Shown: positions 11,160 through 24,000, numbered from the stretch's first letter. The stretch: 64,000 nt of DNA from Ustilaginoidea virens (GCF_000687475.1 NC_057317.1:1-64000), one strand, 5' to 3'. A program made the numbers and translations. The notes: a model not told the origin generated them from the sequence alone.

Positions 11160-14105
11160 CTCTTGCTTACTATCTGGCAAAATAGGCATAATAGACGGCC
11201 GGATGCAGCGATATAGGCGTGGTCGATCTCGCATATAAGTAATATTGCTAGTATATTATCTTAAGAGTAGCTAATATACACTTTAGTTATAGCTCGCAGT
11301 ATGATAAGAAAGCGTGCTAAATCTCGTACTAGAGCACCAGCTAGCTGCCTGTTTTTATTAAGGTTTATAGAGAACCATAGTTCTCCTTTATACCTATACT
11401 GATTAATAGTAGTTAGGCATTAGGAAGATTATAAGGTAAGAGTGGCTAATATGCACTTTAGTTGTGGCTCGCAGCATAACGAGAAAGCGTGCTAAATCTC
11501 GTACTAAAGCACCGGCTGGCTACCTATTTTTATCGAGGTTTATAGAGAACTATAATTCTCCTTTATGCCTATACTAATATAGAATAACTATTAGTTGGTT
11601 GGTATTTTACCGCTAACTAAGGCGGATAAGAGGTAGAAGGGGGAAGTTAGAGTAGCTAGGTAAAGCCATACTGTGTGCTAAGACTGAAGCACGCCTAGCT
11701 ATATAGTGCATATATAGTGCACAGTCTAGGTGAGCGGGGCAGATAGCTACTATCAGCTGGCAAGTAATATTGCCCCGCACTATGCGGTTGCGCCACTATA
11801 GAAAATTGTTGATGCCTAGGGGCCGTAATATTTATCTTCTTTAGTTATTATTTTCTTCTGCCGTTAATAAGCTAGATAGAATGCCTATAGCCTAGGGGCC
11901 GTAATAATTATCTTTTTTAGCTATTATCTTCTTTAGCTATTATCTTCTTCAGCCGTTAATAAGCTAGACGGAATGCCTATAGCCTAAGGATACCTCTATA
12001 TCGAGTTAGGTAGTGAAAAAAAGAGCCGATGCCGCTAAAAGACCTAAATTTAGGGGCCTAAGTCTTATTAGCGCTAGGTAGAGCTATTCCCCTCGCTAAT
12101 TAGTTAACTCTAAGGTCTTTCTCTTTATAACCGCAAACGAAGTTAATATATTATAACTAAAAGTCGGATAGCATTTTGCCGCTAAGCTGGAATCCTTTGC
12201 TAATTATAATATTCTTATGCGCTTTTACTTGCTATTTGGCAAGGTATGTATAGAAAACGGGCGGGTATAGCGATAGAGGAGTAGCCGATCTAGCGTATAA
12301 GTAATAATGCTAATATATAATTATTAAGAGTTAGTATTTTGCCGCTAATATGGAATCTTTCGCTAGTTGCGATATTTTTAGGTCCTTCTCTCCGTAATTG
12401 TAAATAAAGTTAACGCATCTGGTTCTTATGGTGTCACTTATAGGAATAATATCCTGATGACCTAGAAAAGAGAGCCTGGTGATAATGGCTTATATTCGTA
12501 TAAATATGCGAGAAATCTACTAGATTAATCCCTAGTCTTTACTTATTATGCCAAGTCCCTCCCGATAAGGCTAAAGACTATATAGATAGTCCCGCTAGTT
12601 AGCTCTAAATGCAGCCGAGTAGGTATTACTAACTCTATTTAGCCTTGTCTATTATTGCTATTTAGGACTAGTTTATTATTATCTTTGTTAATTTATTTAG
12701 CAATAGATATTTCCCTATATATATCCTTTACCTCGTTAAAGAATACTTACGCTCTTATTCGCTATATTATAAAGTATATATAGTAAAAGGCTGGGTATAG
12801 CTATATAGGCGATATCGATCTTGCGTATAAATAAAATTACTAATATATTATTTTCTGTAGGTTATTAAAAGGCACCTTAATCTCGTCTAGGATGATGTGG
12901 TAGTGTATAGGCCGATGTGTTCCTTATATAGCGATATGCGAATTAGTTTTCTCCGGTTTATCAGTCGACTTTTGCGTATAGTATAAGAAAAAAACAGTCT
13001 AATAATTTGTATTAGATAAGTCTAGCGTAAGCGAGTCTAAATTAGGGTCCTAGCTAATATAGGAACCGCCCTCGATAAAAAGAGGAATTAAGATTTAGAT
13101 ATATGTATTTAGCTATAAAATTATAGGGTTAGCTAAGCTGCTTTTCTAGATTTTATATTTTCTATCTAGTCCCTTAATGGTTTCGTAAAGAGTGCTAGGA
13201 GGTATTTAATTATTGCCGAGTTATTAAGCGCTATTTTTAAAGTCGGAACCTTTTATAAAGGCAATTAGACCTAGTTAGCGTATGCTATATGGCAAAGACG
13301 GGGGCAGCCTACTTTTAGGCAGATAGTTTCCTTCTTAAAGTAGAGTATTAATATCTATAGGCTCGTTAATGCTAGTCGGCGGTTTTAACTTCTTACTATA
13401 GATGGTTTCTATATATAGTCTTATATTATTTGCTCGGTATTATAATGTAATCCTTAAGTCTTTATAACTAAATATCTTTTCGTTATCGCTGAAAATGGCA
13501 TATATATTTTGCTGCTAATTTATACTCTTTTGCTGGTTGCGATATTTTTATGCGCTTTTGCTTACTATCTGGCAAGGTAGGCGTAGTAAATGGCCGGATG
13601 TAGCAATATAGGCGTAGTCGATCTCGCATATAAGTAATATTACTGGTATATTATCTTTTGCAGCTTAATTATAGGCACCCCTATCTCGTCTAGGATGATG
13701 CCTATATAGCTGCACCCGGCCGTATTCTACCACTATTAGCAATATTACTCGTACGTAAGATCAACCATATAGTAATAGATAGGCGTTAGCGGTTTCCCGC
13801 TAATATAAAATCTTTCGCTAGTAGCGATATTCTTATGCGCTCTTACTTACTATTATGTAAGGTGGGCGTAGTAGACGGCCGGATATAGCGATATAGGCGT
13901 AGTTAATCTCGCGTACGAGTAATACTATTTATATATAATGACTAATAATTGGTATTTTGCCGCTAATATAGAATCCTTTGCTAGTAGCGATATTCTTATA
14001 CGCTCTTACTGCCTATCCTATAAGGTAAATATAGTAAAAGCCTAGGTGTAGCGATATAGGCGTGGTCGATCTTACGTACGAGTAATATTGCTGATAAATT
14101 ATTTT
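11160..14105. repeat. Dispersed module family of roughly 150 bp
   Basis: A module recurs at least six times, near 11165, 12175, 12330, 13500, 13790 and 13950. It runs from TTTTGCCGCTAATATGGAATC, through GCGATATTCTTATGCGC, CGGCCGGATGTAGCGATATAGGCGT, to CGATCTCGCGTATAAGTAATA. A second family, AGAGTRGCTAATATRCACTTTAG, is duplicated near 11262 and 11436. A short tandem unit containing GCCTAGGGGCCGTAATA is repeated at about 11808-11995. All look like RIP-degraded repeats; no function can be assigned. Confidence 0.65.
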
Positions 14106-14877
14106 CTGCAGCTTATTGATAGGTACCCCTATCTCGTTAAGGATAATATAGTAGTAGATAGGCCGAGCTAATCCTTATATAGGGATATACGAACTGGCAT
14201 TTTGCCAGGATGATATAATATTAGACCGGGTGAGCTATTGCTTATATAGCGATATATAAACTAGTATTTTGCTAGGATAACAATCCTATAGCTCTATATT
14301 AGCTAAGTTATTTTCAAGGAATTCTTTATACCTACTTATGATATTACTAACCTTATAAAAATATTTATAGGGCCGAGGCATTAATATAATAATGTAGGTA
14401 TTATAATCCGGCGATAGAGTAGGGAAATTATATCCTAAAGGGAAGAAAGTAAAGGGTAAGAAAGAAGGATAAAAGTAAAAGAAAAAAAGACGGAAAAGAG
14501 TAAAGGAAAGGAAGAAAGATAAAAGTAAAAGTAAAAGAAAGGAGTAAAGGTAAAGAAAAAGGAAAAGAGTATAAATATAGCAGGTAGTAGATAAAGAGGC
14601 TATAAATCAAGTTGGTAAAGAAGAAGGTCGTAAGGTAGTAGTAAATTATAGGAAGTAATAAGCGTACCTAATAGGTATATAGGTATATGGCATATATAGC
14701 TGCGTTATGGTAGCGGCTGCTTATATAACCCTAGTACGCACTTATATCTGCGGCACGCATACGTAACTATAGCACGTATATATAACTGCCGCATATATAT
14801 ATATAAAGGCTATATTGTTAGATATAGCGCTATCCGCCCTTTTCCTCCTTTTTCCCGCTTCGCCTAGTATAGATAGA

Positions 14878-15075
14878 AGCCTATTAGGACCTATAGGTCT
14901 AAATAAATAAGCATACAAGCCCTGTGGGACCTACAGGTCTAAATAAATAAGCATGCAAGGCCTATTGGGACCTATAGGTCTGAATAAATAAGTATGCAAG
15001 CCCTGTTGGGACCTATAGGTCTAAATAAATAAGTATATAAGCCCTATTGGGACCTATAGGTCTGAATAATATGCA
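14878..15075. repeat. 40-41-bp array with ACCTATAGGT palindrome, first copy
   Basis: Five units (GGAC at 14887, 14927, 14968, 15009 and 15050) consist of GGGACCTATAGGTCTRAATA followed by AATAAGTATRCAAGCCCT. The core ACCTATAGGT is a perfect 10-bp palindrome, altered to ACCTACAGGT in one unit. The flanking 14690-14880 sequence is duplicated at about 15490-15655. Confidence 0.85.
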
Positions 15076-15099
15076 TATAAGCCTAAATTATATCTTATA

Positions 15100-15345
15100 A
15101 GGAGGAGAGTAAAGTATAAGAAAGAAGGAAGAGAGTAAAGTATAAAAAAGAAGGAAGAGAGTAAAGTATAAGAAAGAAGGAAAAGAGTAATATATAAAAA
15201 AGAAGGAAGAGAGTAAAATATAAAAAAGAAGGAAGAGAATAATATATAAAAAAGAAGGAAGAAAGTAAAAGTAAAGAAGAAAGAGGAGAATAAAAATAAG
15301 AAAGAAAAAAGAGAGTAAAAGTAAAAAAGAAGAAGGAGAGTATTA
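15100..15345. repeat. Purine-rich tandem repeat
   Basis: About eight imperfect units of nearly 30 nt contain GAGAGTAAAGTATAAGAAAG and lack pyrimidines other than T on the plus strand. Similar purine-rich tracts occur at 14430-14560 and 20170-20310. Confidence 0.7.
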
Positions 15346-15653
15346 ATATAAAGGGTAGTATATAAAGAGATTGGGAATAAAGCTAGTAAAGAAGAAGGTC
15401 ATAAGGTAGTAAATAGTAAGAAGTAAGGTAATAACGCTATTAGAATTATTAATCAATCGGTTAGTCAGCCAGTTATTTAGCGCATCTAACTAGGTATATG
15501 GCATATAAGGCCGCGGTACGGCCACGGCTGCCTATATAACCGCAGCACGCATATATAACTGCAGCACGCATATATAAAAAGGCTATATCGTTAGATATAG
15601 CGCTATCTGCCCTTTTCCTCCTTATTACCGCTTTGCCTAATATAGATAGAAGC

Positions 15654-15815
15654 CTATTAGGACCTATAGGTCCGAATAAATAAGTATGTAAGCCTTATTG
15701 GGACCTATAGGTCTGAAGAGGTAGGTATATAAGCCTTACTAGGACCTATAGGTCTGAAGAGGTAGGTATATAAGCCTTACTAGGACCTATAGGTCCGAAG
15801 AGATAAATATACAAG
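15654..15815. repeat. 41-bp array with ACCTATAGGT palindrome, second copy
   Basis: Four units (GGAC at 15660, 15701, 15742 and 15783) have the same palindrome core as the first array. The two arrays, with their left flanks, are offset by 773 bp, so a larger segment was duplicated. Confidence 0.85.
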
Positions 15816-16059
15816 GTAATATATAGTAGTACGATATATATATAAAGCGCTATATACTATAGAGTGGTAGTATTAGTATTAGGAATTAAAGAGTACCTAT
15901 TATAATATAGGGTACGTATATAAAGGGAAATAATAAACGAATAAAGAAGATATATCTTATTTCTACTAAATTAATAGTATAATTGGGACCTATAGGTCTG
16001 AAGTGGTTTATTTGATGTGTACGCCTTTAGGGTAATATTATATATACTAATAGCGCGTC

Positions 16060-16253
16060 TGCCTATATTTAGAGTAAGGTTATATATATTGCTTGCGCGC
16101 CTTTTGCTGTATGCCCTATATGCCTTTAGAGTGAGGTTATATGTATTGCGTGCGCGCCTTTTGCTGTATGCACTATATGCCTTTAGAGTGAGGTTATGTG
16201 TATTGCTTGCGCGCCTTTTACCGAATCCCCTGCTAGCCTTTACAGTAAGGTGA
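16060..16253. repeat. 57-bp tandem repeat
   Basis: The anchor CGCGCCTTTT recurs at 16096, 16153 and 16210. The period is a multiple of three, so the plus-strand frame stays open (16017-16253) and would encode repeats of about 19 residues rich in Leu, Arg and Tyr. I regard the frame as a by-product of the repeat, not a gene. Confidence 0.75.
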
Positions 16254-16261
16254 TTACGTAT

Positions 16262-17455
16262 ATTGCTTGCGTGCCTTTAGGATACTTTATATGCACGCGA
16301 ATTTTATAGTGCATAATATATAGTGATACTTTAGTTAAATGTTTACCCCTTACTTATAGAGCGGTACTTTATATACATACGAAATTTAGCGTATATGAGT
16401 ATATACTGAGTCGATTTAATATTTAGTAGGTACGTAGGTATAATACCCCTATCGCTAGAAGATTTTCCAGATTTAGCTTAAAAAAATAACGATAGTCGGA
16501 TACTTTATATGCACGCGAGTTTAATAGTATATAGTATGTAGTAATACTTTACTTAACTGGTTGCCCTAGGGAGCAAATGATTGCCCCTTATTATAGAGCG
16601 GTACTTTATATACATGCGAAATTTAGCGTATATAAGTATATACTAAGTCGATTTAATATTTAGTAGGTACGTAGGTATAACACCCCTGTCGCCAGAGGAT
16701 TTTCCAGATTTGGCTTAAAAAAACAACGATAGTCGGATACTTTATATACACGCGAGTTTAATAGTGCATAGTATATAGTGATACTTTACTTAATTGGTTG
16801 CCCTAGGGAGCAAATAGTTGCCCTTTATTATAGAGCGGTACTTTATATACACGCGAAATTTAGCGCATATAAGCATATACTGAGTCGATTTAATATTTGG
16901 TAGGTATATAGGTATAATACCCCTATCGCCAGATGATTTTCTAGATTTAGCTTAAAAAAACAACGATAATTGGATACTTTACGTATACGCGAGTTTAATA
17001 GTGTATAGTATATAGTAATACTTTACTCAACTAGTTGCCCTAGGGAGCAAATAGTTGCCCCTTATTGTAGAGCGGTACTTTATATATACGCGAAATTTAG
17101 CGCATATAAGTATATACTAAGTCGATTTAATATTTAGTAGGTACGTAGGTACAATACCCCTATCGCTAGATGATTTTCTAGATTTAGCTTAAAAAAACAA
17201 TAATAGTCGGATACTTTATATACACGCGAGTTTAATAGTGTATAGTATATAGTGATACTTTACTTAATTAGTTGCCCTAAGGAGCAAATAGTTGCCCCTT
17301 ATTATAGAGCGGTACTTTATATGCATGCGAAATTTAGCGCATATAAGTATATACTAAGTCGATTTAATATTTGGTAGGTATATAGGTATAATACCCCTAT
17401 CGCTAGATGATTTTCCAGATTTAGCTTAAAAAATAATAATAGTCGGATACTTTAT
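16262..17455. repeat. 237-bp tandem array
   Basis: The anchor GTCGGATACTTTATAT recurs at 16495, 16732, 16969, 17206 and 17442, a 237-bp period. Each unit contains TAGAGCGGTACTTTATATAC, GTCGATTTAATATTTAGTAG and CCAGATTTAGCTTAAAAAA. Decayed partial units carrying only the GAGCGGTACTTT-GCAYGCGAA motif continue to about 18080. Confidence 0.9.
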
Positions 17456-18181
17456 ATGCACACGAGTTTAATAGTGTATAGTATATAGTAATACTTTAGT
17501 TAAATAGTCACTTAAAGAGCGGTACTTTATATACATATAGATTTTGCGTGCCTCTATAAGTATTTGCCTAGGGAAATAGTTGCCCCGTAATTATAGAGCG
17601 GTACTTTATATGCATACGAAAATTTACATGCCTCTATATATACTAATAGTTGCCTAGGCAAATAGTTACCTAGTGAAATAGTTGCCTAGGTAAATAGTTT
17701 TTTAGGTAAATAGTTGCCTAGGCAAATAGTTGCCCCTTATTTATAGAGTGGTACTTTATATATATGCGAATTTTGTGTGGCTCTATATATACTAATACCT
17801 TATACGAACGGTTGCCCCTCATTTATAGAGTAGTACTTTATATACACGCGAATTTTGTGTGGCTCTCTATATATAAGTACTTTATGCGAATAGTTGCTAC
17901 TTAGAGTAGAGCAACTAATTGCCCCTCAATTGTAGAGTAGTACTTTGCGTGCACGCAAAAATTTGCGCGCCTCTTAATATACTAGTACTCTATGCGACTG
18001 GTTACCCCTCACTTGTCTGAATTAAGCCAGGAAATTTTTTTTTTAGTGGAGCGGTACTTTGCGTGCACGCGAAAATTTGCGCGCATCTGTATGTACCGAA
18101 CCTGCGACCTACTGGCCTGACCCTGCCTTTAGAAGGGACTCTGATCTAGTGCTATACCTATCTTTAGCATTGTCGGGTGAG

Positions 18182-18262
18182 GCATTAGAGCCGGTGGTTA
18201 AGGCATTTGAGCCTGTAGTTGAGGCATTTAAGCCTGTGGTTAAGGCATCCAGGCCTATGGGT
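18182..18262. repeat. 24-bp tandem repeat
   Basis: Three to four units of GTTRAGGCATTTRAGCCTGTG lie here. On the plus strand they encode EPVVKAF repeats within a 78-codon frame (18059-18295) that has no other recognisable feature. Confidence 0.6.
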
Positions 18263-18774
18263 TGTGGCTGCGATACTATGATTCGTGATATCTAGCATTA
18301 GGGGCAGCTGTTTTATCAATATTAGGGGCTTGCCCGGTGCCGCTGGTAGCGGTATGTTAGGGAATATTGATATTGGTGACTTCGAGCGTATCACCGTCGG
18401 GTCCCTCTGTTGAGGGAAGCATATCATCGGGGCGTATAACCTGACTTCTGGCTCTTATGGGCATACTATGATTCTGAGGGGCATTAGGATAGCCGCCTCA
18501 GCTAACCCAGCTAGGGGTATAACCCCTAGGATGAAGTATCTAGTCAGTCGGGCTATAGTTATCGTCCGTTGTGTGCTATTATTATTATCGGGAGCTTTCC
18601 CCTATCTCAAATAGCGGCCTATAAATAGGCGCTTTCCCTTTCTGTTATAGTGGCCGGTCCCTTTCTTCTTCGGTATTAGTAGGAATAGAGGCTTTCTTTA
18701 ACGTAAATAGAGGGATAAGGGGTTGTTATGCCATTGGTGTTACAAAGTCCCTAGGGGTCGAAGGGGCTTATAAA

Positions 18775-18845
18775 GGTCTTCGCGAGGGTAATCGCGAGGG
18801 TATTCGTAAGGGTATTCGTGACGGTATCCGTGAGGGTATTCGAAC
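18775..18845. repeat. 12-bp tandem repeat
   Basis: Five to six units of GTRAGGGTATTC lie here. The minus-strand reading gives short Thr-Leu-Thr-Asn runs that continue the degraded minus-strand frame next to it. Confidence 0.6.
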
Positions 18846-19440
18846 AATTATAGCAGGAAGTGAATTCCTTAAGCTTGTGATGGAGGGGGCATCCTGGTTC
18901 ATTTGCATCTCCCGTTCGGTATAAGCAATAGGGACTGATTATTCCCTATCTGGGTTTAACCGGGATATGAAGGTCTTGCGTGCAAGTTGGAAGTCTATTT
19001 CTTCTTAAGGCCATTCAGGCATATATTCTTATTATATGCAGTAGAGAAGGGTCCTAATTATTAATGATCCTGTGCTTCTAACATACACCCCACATTCCTA
19101 TAGGGTTATTCGGAATTCCCGTAGGAGCCGTTTATTAATACGGCTGAATAGCTCCTCAGTCCACTTATCACAATCCTTACGGAATTATTCCCATAGATCA
19201 TCATCCTTCTCATCGCCTATTGTATAACTGTTGATGAGGTAGGCGATACGATTGTATAACTATTCGTCTGTAGCATTTGTAGGGTCAACTTGGTCTATCG
19301 AATCTGTTAAAATCCTATAGTAGCCTACTAGGCTGCTGGCCTAATGCCCTATTGGTCTACTAACCTTCTGGCCCTTATACCGTCTCTTAGACTTACGGTA
19401 TTCTTACCAACCCAGGCCTTTGCCTTTTACCTTAAGGATT
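18840..19440 (-). pseudogene. RIP-degraded minus-strand ORF, possibly gag-like
   Basis: One minus-strand frame stays readable for more than 120 codons with only Gln-type stops (TAG or TAA where CAG or CAA is expected). Readable runs include IAYLINSYTIGDEKDDDLWE, then FRKDCDKWTEELFSRINKRL, then IDFQLARKTFISRLNPDRE. The charged, helix-rich composition resembles retrotransposon gag or tail proteins, but I cannot place it in a family. It may belong with the LTR-like segment just upstream on the minus strand (19481-20009). Confidence 0.45.
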
Positions 19441-19480
19441 TTCAGTGGATTATTTACTGTATATCAAGTAAGGTAGGCCT

Positions 19481-20009
19481 TGTTGAAAAGGTGTGGCATT
19501 GCTAAATTAGCGTGGTTGCCTACTAGCGTGGTGGCGGCCTACTAGCGTGGTGTGGCATTGCTAAATTAGCGTGGTGGCCTACTAGCGTGGTGGCTAGTCC
19601 ACTAGTGTGGTGGTTAGTCACTAGCGTAGTGGCTAGTTACTAGTACGGTGACTAATTACTAGTGCGGTGGTTAGGGTGGTTGGAAAGGCCGGATATAGTG
19701 GGGCTGCTGACGTATTATATACGTGGCATAGTGAGCATTATGGGGAGCTATCTTACTAGCTACCCTGAATGCCTGGGCCCACCCCTCCTTCGTGTATATA
19801 TAGGATAGCTTTCCCCCTTCTTTCTAGATAGTAGAAGGGCAGCACAATCGAGTCTGTTAATGCACTATATGCCTCTTAACTTCTTACCTTCCCTGCGTTT
19901 TCTGGTTATCTTATATTTGCCTTGCCTTTACACTTGCCTTGCTTTATAGCACTTGTATAGTCTTAGGACTTGGTGAAAAATCTAGTATTTATACTAAGAT
20001 TAGTTCACA
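19481..20009. repeat. Possible LTR (TGTTG...TTCACA) with minisatellite
   Basis: The segment starts TGTTGAAAAGG and ends AGATTAGTTCACA, giving TG...CA ends. It contains a TATA-like GTATATATAGGATAG near 19794. A degenerate repeat of about 19 nt (CTAGCGTGGTGGCTAGTYAC) occupies 19490-19680. No second copy lies in the window, so LTR status rests on the termini and the degraded ORF on its left. Confidence 0.3.
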
Positions 20010-20732
20010 GGTCGCAGACAGTCTTGTGCCATCTAGCTAGCTAGTAAGGCTCTGCTTTTATAGTGACCTTGAGAATTGCAATAGAATCGATCCAGTCTTT
20101 TGTGATAATCTTAGCGAAAGGGTTAAGCTTTTCCGGTAGTAGTGCCTCCATTATAATATTGATAGAGGTAAAAATAAGGTAGAAAAGGCAGAGAGAAAGG
20201 GAGCATTTGGCGTAGGTATTAGAAGGAAGTAATTAATGAAAAGAAGGTAGAAGGAAGGAAGCAATTAATAAAAAGAAGGTTATAAATAGTAAAAGAAGGA
20301 AAAAAGGAAGGAAGCAATAGTCGGGCAGGATATTATAGGCGTTCCGATTGCTTGTTTAACTATATATCGGTAAATAGGTCCTTTACCGTTGTAAGGCTCT
20401 GAGTCGCTTACGTAAAAACCTGCGTTTATGCCTACTAATGGTATCACAATAGATTTAGCGTTCCGTAGTTCCCATTATAACCAAAGATATCGTAATATTC
20501 AGCAATCGTTACTGACTGATACAATCAATCAGTATGATATTTGGCGATTGTTCCTCGTGATAGACGAGTAGGGAAGGTTAGACACAATCAATTTATCCCT
20601 TAGTCCGTAACATATAAGCCGTTTCGACTGAATTAGGCTAAATCACGTTCCTTATTAGCACGATCTTTTTAAATCGCCTCTTCTTGCTGGTCCTAGCTAA
20701 TCTGTGAAGTGAACTTCAACTTCACTGATTAG

Positions 20733-21069
20733 TGTTAGTTTCACCAAGGGGTACCTAGTTGTATGTAGAGTTGCGCGCGTGGTATCATGTACCGTGAGGT
20801 CACCGGTCAAAGGTATGATTACTTCTTTGATTATGACTATGACTAAGAGGAAAGAAAGGAAGCAAAAGAGTAATTACACGATGTGGCCTTTTTGTGCGTG
20901 CCGTAGTCACGTGCATCGGCGCGGTCGGGCCGGGCTGCCCGCGTGCCCTACCGGGCTCAGGGGCACAGGGGCAAAAGGGGCAAAAGTGGCCACATCGTGC
21001 GCAACGGGTGTGCGCGGCACATCCGTCGCAATGTGCCCAATTGGGCACCTTGCGACAGCGATTCCGACA
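20733..21069 (+). repeat. LTR-like repeat, left copy (inverted pair)
   Basis: This 337-bp GC-rich segment runs from TGTTAGTTTCACC to AGCGATTCCGACA. It is closely similar, in inverted orientation, to 24565-24911, and contains the 16-bp palindrome GTGCCCAATTGGGCAC (21033-21048). Unlike its surroundings it shows little RIP. The pentamer before it is ATTAG. Confidence 0.75.
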
Positions 21070-24000
21070 AGCATACCGTTAATTTCGGAGCAGGTTCTGC
21101 CACATCTTCTAGTATATTGAATATCCCGACAATATTCAGTAATATCCCCTTCTATATTCTTAACAGCGGCACCCCTTTTCTCTACTCTATCACAGATATA
21201 GATAGGATGGGCATAAAGCTAGATAATATTAATAACTTGCTTATTAAAGGGGATATTAAGGTTCCAATTATCAGGAAATAGGGACATCTATAGTGGACTC
21301 TCAATGCCACGGATACTGCTGCCTTCCACCTCTCATTATAGGAAATCCATCAGCTTCATCGTCGATTCGGGCACCCCTCCATCAATAGGCTTACCAAATT
21401 GCTTTAACGGGCCGGATATAATAATAATATTGACCGCAATATCATCGAGAAGATCACCCATATATGCCATCAATGCTAGATGAACGTAAAAGCACCTAGC
21501 CGATTCAAATTTACATTTAAAGATGATAATACCAGCCAATTTAACTACGAAATTATCATCGATATCCTTTACATTAATAATCGGCCGGTATTACACATTA
21601 TAGATACCGCGATAAGCTTCTAGGCAGCCAGATTCCTTAATCCATAAAGGCAGAAGGCCCACGATATTTAGAATGCCCTTAAGGAATGTTAGATCGATAT
21701 ATACCTCGGCCCGCCGGATTAGATAGTATATAATGCCAGACCTAACTTTGCTTCTGCCGAATTCCGCTATAATGCCCGGCTTCTATCTATCAATATAGAT
21801 GAAATTCCTATAGAAGCCCATAATAGCATTGGCAAAGTCGAGAGATACTACGCCCCGTTACGCAGAGCCTATACCATTATTAACAACGAAGTAGGTGACC
21901 TAATAATAAAGGAACAGAAATTATAGCTCGCTATAAAGGCTATCAACGACTCAGCTAGACCCAATAGTCTGGTGCCTATGTTATTAGTCTTTAGAGTATA
22001 TCCTCGACTTACGGATAATTCACCCCCTAGCTTATTAGTATCATAACGTGCCATAACGTTACGAAAGGCCACTAATAAAGCTAGGAAATGCCTCGCCAAG
22101 CGATAAATTCACAATGCCCTCGCCTAATGGAACGGCCTAGACACGCGGCCTATCCACCGACTACCCCTACAGTTAGATATACGGGTATGGAGAGAAAAGG
22201 GTAGATAGCACAGGCTATACCGGCTAATCAGCCTCAAAGGTAAGACCTATATCGTGCAGATGCTATATAGCCCCGTTAAGTTCCGGTCAACAGTCATTAA
22301 GCCTTATAACCACGACCTTGATAGCAATCCTGCCGCCGATGATGCCGAAGATATCGTCTATACCAAAGGACCGGCCCGCCCCGGCCGGATAGAAGTCAGA
22401 ATACCAACTGCAGCCGCACCTCCGGCCGCGATAACACCTATAGCCGTAATATATCCATCACCAGCCACTGGCTCTAATCAAGCCAGGCCACTATCACTAT
22501 CACCAGTAAGAGTGGTATCTAACGTCATAATCAATAAAGACTAAGAAGAAGCTCTCGTTAACACTATAGCTTCTAATACCGTTATTAATGTCTCTTTCCT
22601 GACCGCGAAAAAGCAAGCCGACCTATAGCTTACTAGCTAATTACGCCGGGAAGGGAAGATCATAACCCCTAGAGCCCCTTTCGAACAGTCTGACTATATA
22701 GAGATAGAAGCATTATAGGCCCGCGATATATTCCGATTCATTACCTTTAATATCGGTCAACATAGAGCCTAACGCCTATTCAACTCACATATAGTATAAG
22801 AAATCAAAGGCAAAGGCACAGATACCCCGTATAAGAAGTCTAGGCTTATTATATAGGGTCATAGTGATAACGAAAAGCGATTAATATTAACTCAATCCGC
22901 TATAATTTAATAGGCGAGTTAACGGCTACTAATATCAATAGCCCCATTACTATAACGTTCTCACGGCTTATTTCTCTGGATACGTGATATCATATAGGCC
23001 TACATGCAGTCATCCACCACCCTTAATAGATCGATTATCGCTAAGCTACCTAAGCAGATAGCGCATTAATACCCCGATAATACGATCATAGAAGTGGTAA
23101 AGCCACTATACGGAATAGCTAAGGCAGGCACCTACTAGTGGGCGATATACTTCCGGCACCATCGCGAGAAATTGGGTATAACTATATCAACCTACGACCC
23201 CTATTTGCTAATATCCACCGGTAATAACGATACTAACCATACTAACACTCCTGACCATACTAGCGATACTACCACATACTTCGGTATCGTAGGTATATAG
23301 ACTAACGATACCCTCAGCCTAAGTAACGATGCCTTCTTCCAACGGGAAGAATTAGAGCTCACCAAAGCAGGCTTCAACGCCAAGCCTAAGACAAAGCTAT
23401 CGCCAACCATGCCCTTAATATTCAACGGATGTATATTAACGGCCACTACTAATAGCATAATAACGTTATGCCAGAAAGGTTAAAGCCAAAAGATCGCCAC
23501 TATCGATAAGAATGCGCCTATAGCCTAGCGTAATTATATCGAATAATGCGCTCGCGGTACTTATATGGCTACGGTCTGCTAACCTGAGGCGTCCTTTGAC
23601 CTATCTGTTGCAGCACAATACCAGCACCCTAACCCTAACGATATCACTAGATTAAACAAGCGCCTTCAATAGCAGCTAAATAACCAGGGTTATAGCTTAC
23701 GGTATATCAATTTAGCCCTTACCACAGCTAAGATCTTTATATTTATTGACGGATCCTTTGCCAATAACAAAGATTTAAGCTCCTAGATTAGTTACATAAT
23801 TATGCTAGGGAATAAGGCAGATACTGCGAATAACGCCTTCTAGCTGACTAATAACATCATTACTTACAGCTCTACAAAGAGCAAGCGGGTAACGCGCAGC
23901 GCACTCGCTTCGGAGCTATATAGTATGGTGCAAAGGGTCGATATCGCATATACGATAGGCACGACCCTCAATATGATTACCAGCAGGCTGGGATTGCCGA

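Larger units (their letters stand above)
4145..20732. other. AT-rich, RIP-like repeat block without intact genes
   Basis: About 16.6 kb of TA-rich sequence has stops in all frames. It contains tandem arrays (listed separately), a purine-rich tract (about 4650-4930), poly-A, poly-C and poly-G runs (7205-7285, 6007-6015, 6348-6357), and remnants of retroelements. Depletion of CpA/TpG in favour of TpA and Gln-to-stop changes in the recognisable remnants match repeat-induced point mutation. I find no open frame with a recognisable intact domain; 4145-7620 shows nothing beyond these tracts. Confidence 0.8.

Noticed and set aside
14428..14610. 60-codon minus-strand frame rich in Phe, Leu and Ser
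   Set aside because: It is the complement of a purine-rich tract, with low complexity and no coding signal.
16017..16253. 78-codon plus-strand frame with regular Leu/Arg repeats
   Set aside because: The 57-bp tandem repeat is a multiple of three, so the frame stays open by chance.
23626..23640. Telomere-like ACCCTAACCCTAACG
   Set aside because: It lies inside the copia pol remnant and is explained as coding sequence; too short to be an interstitial telomere.
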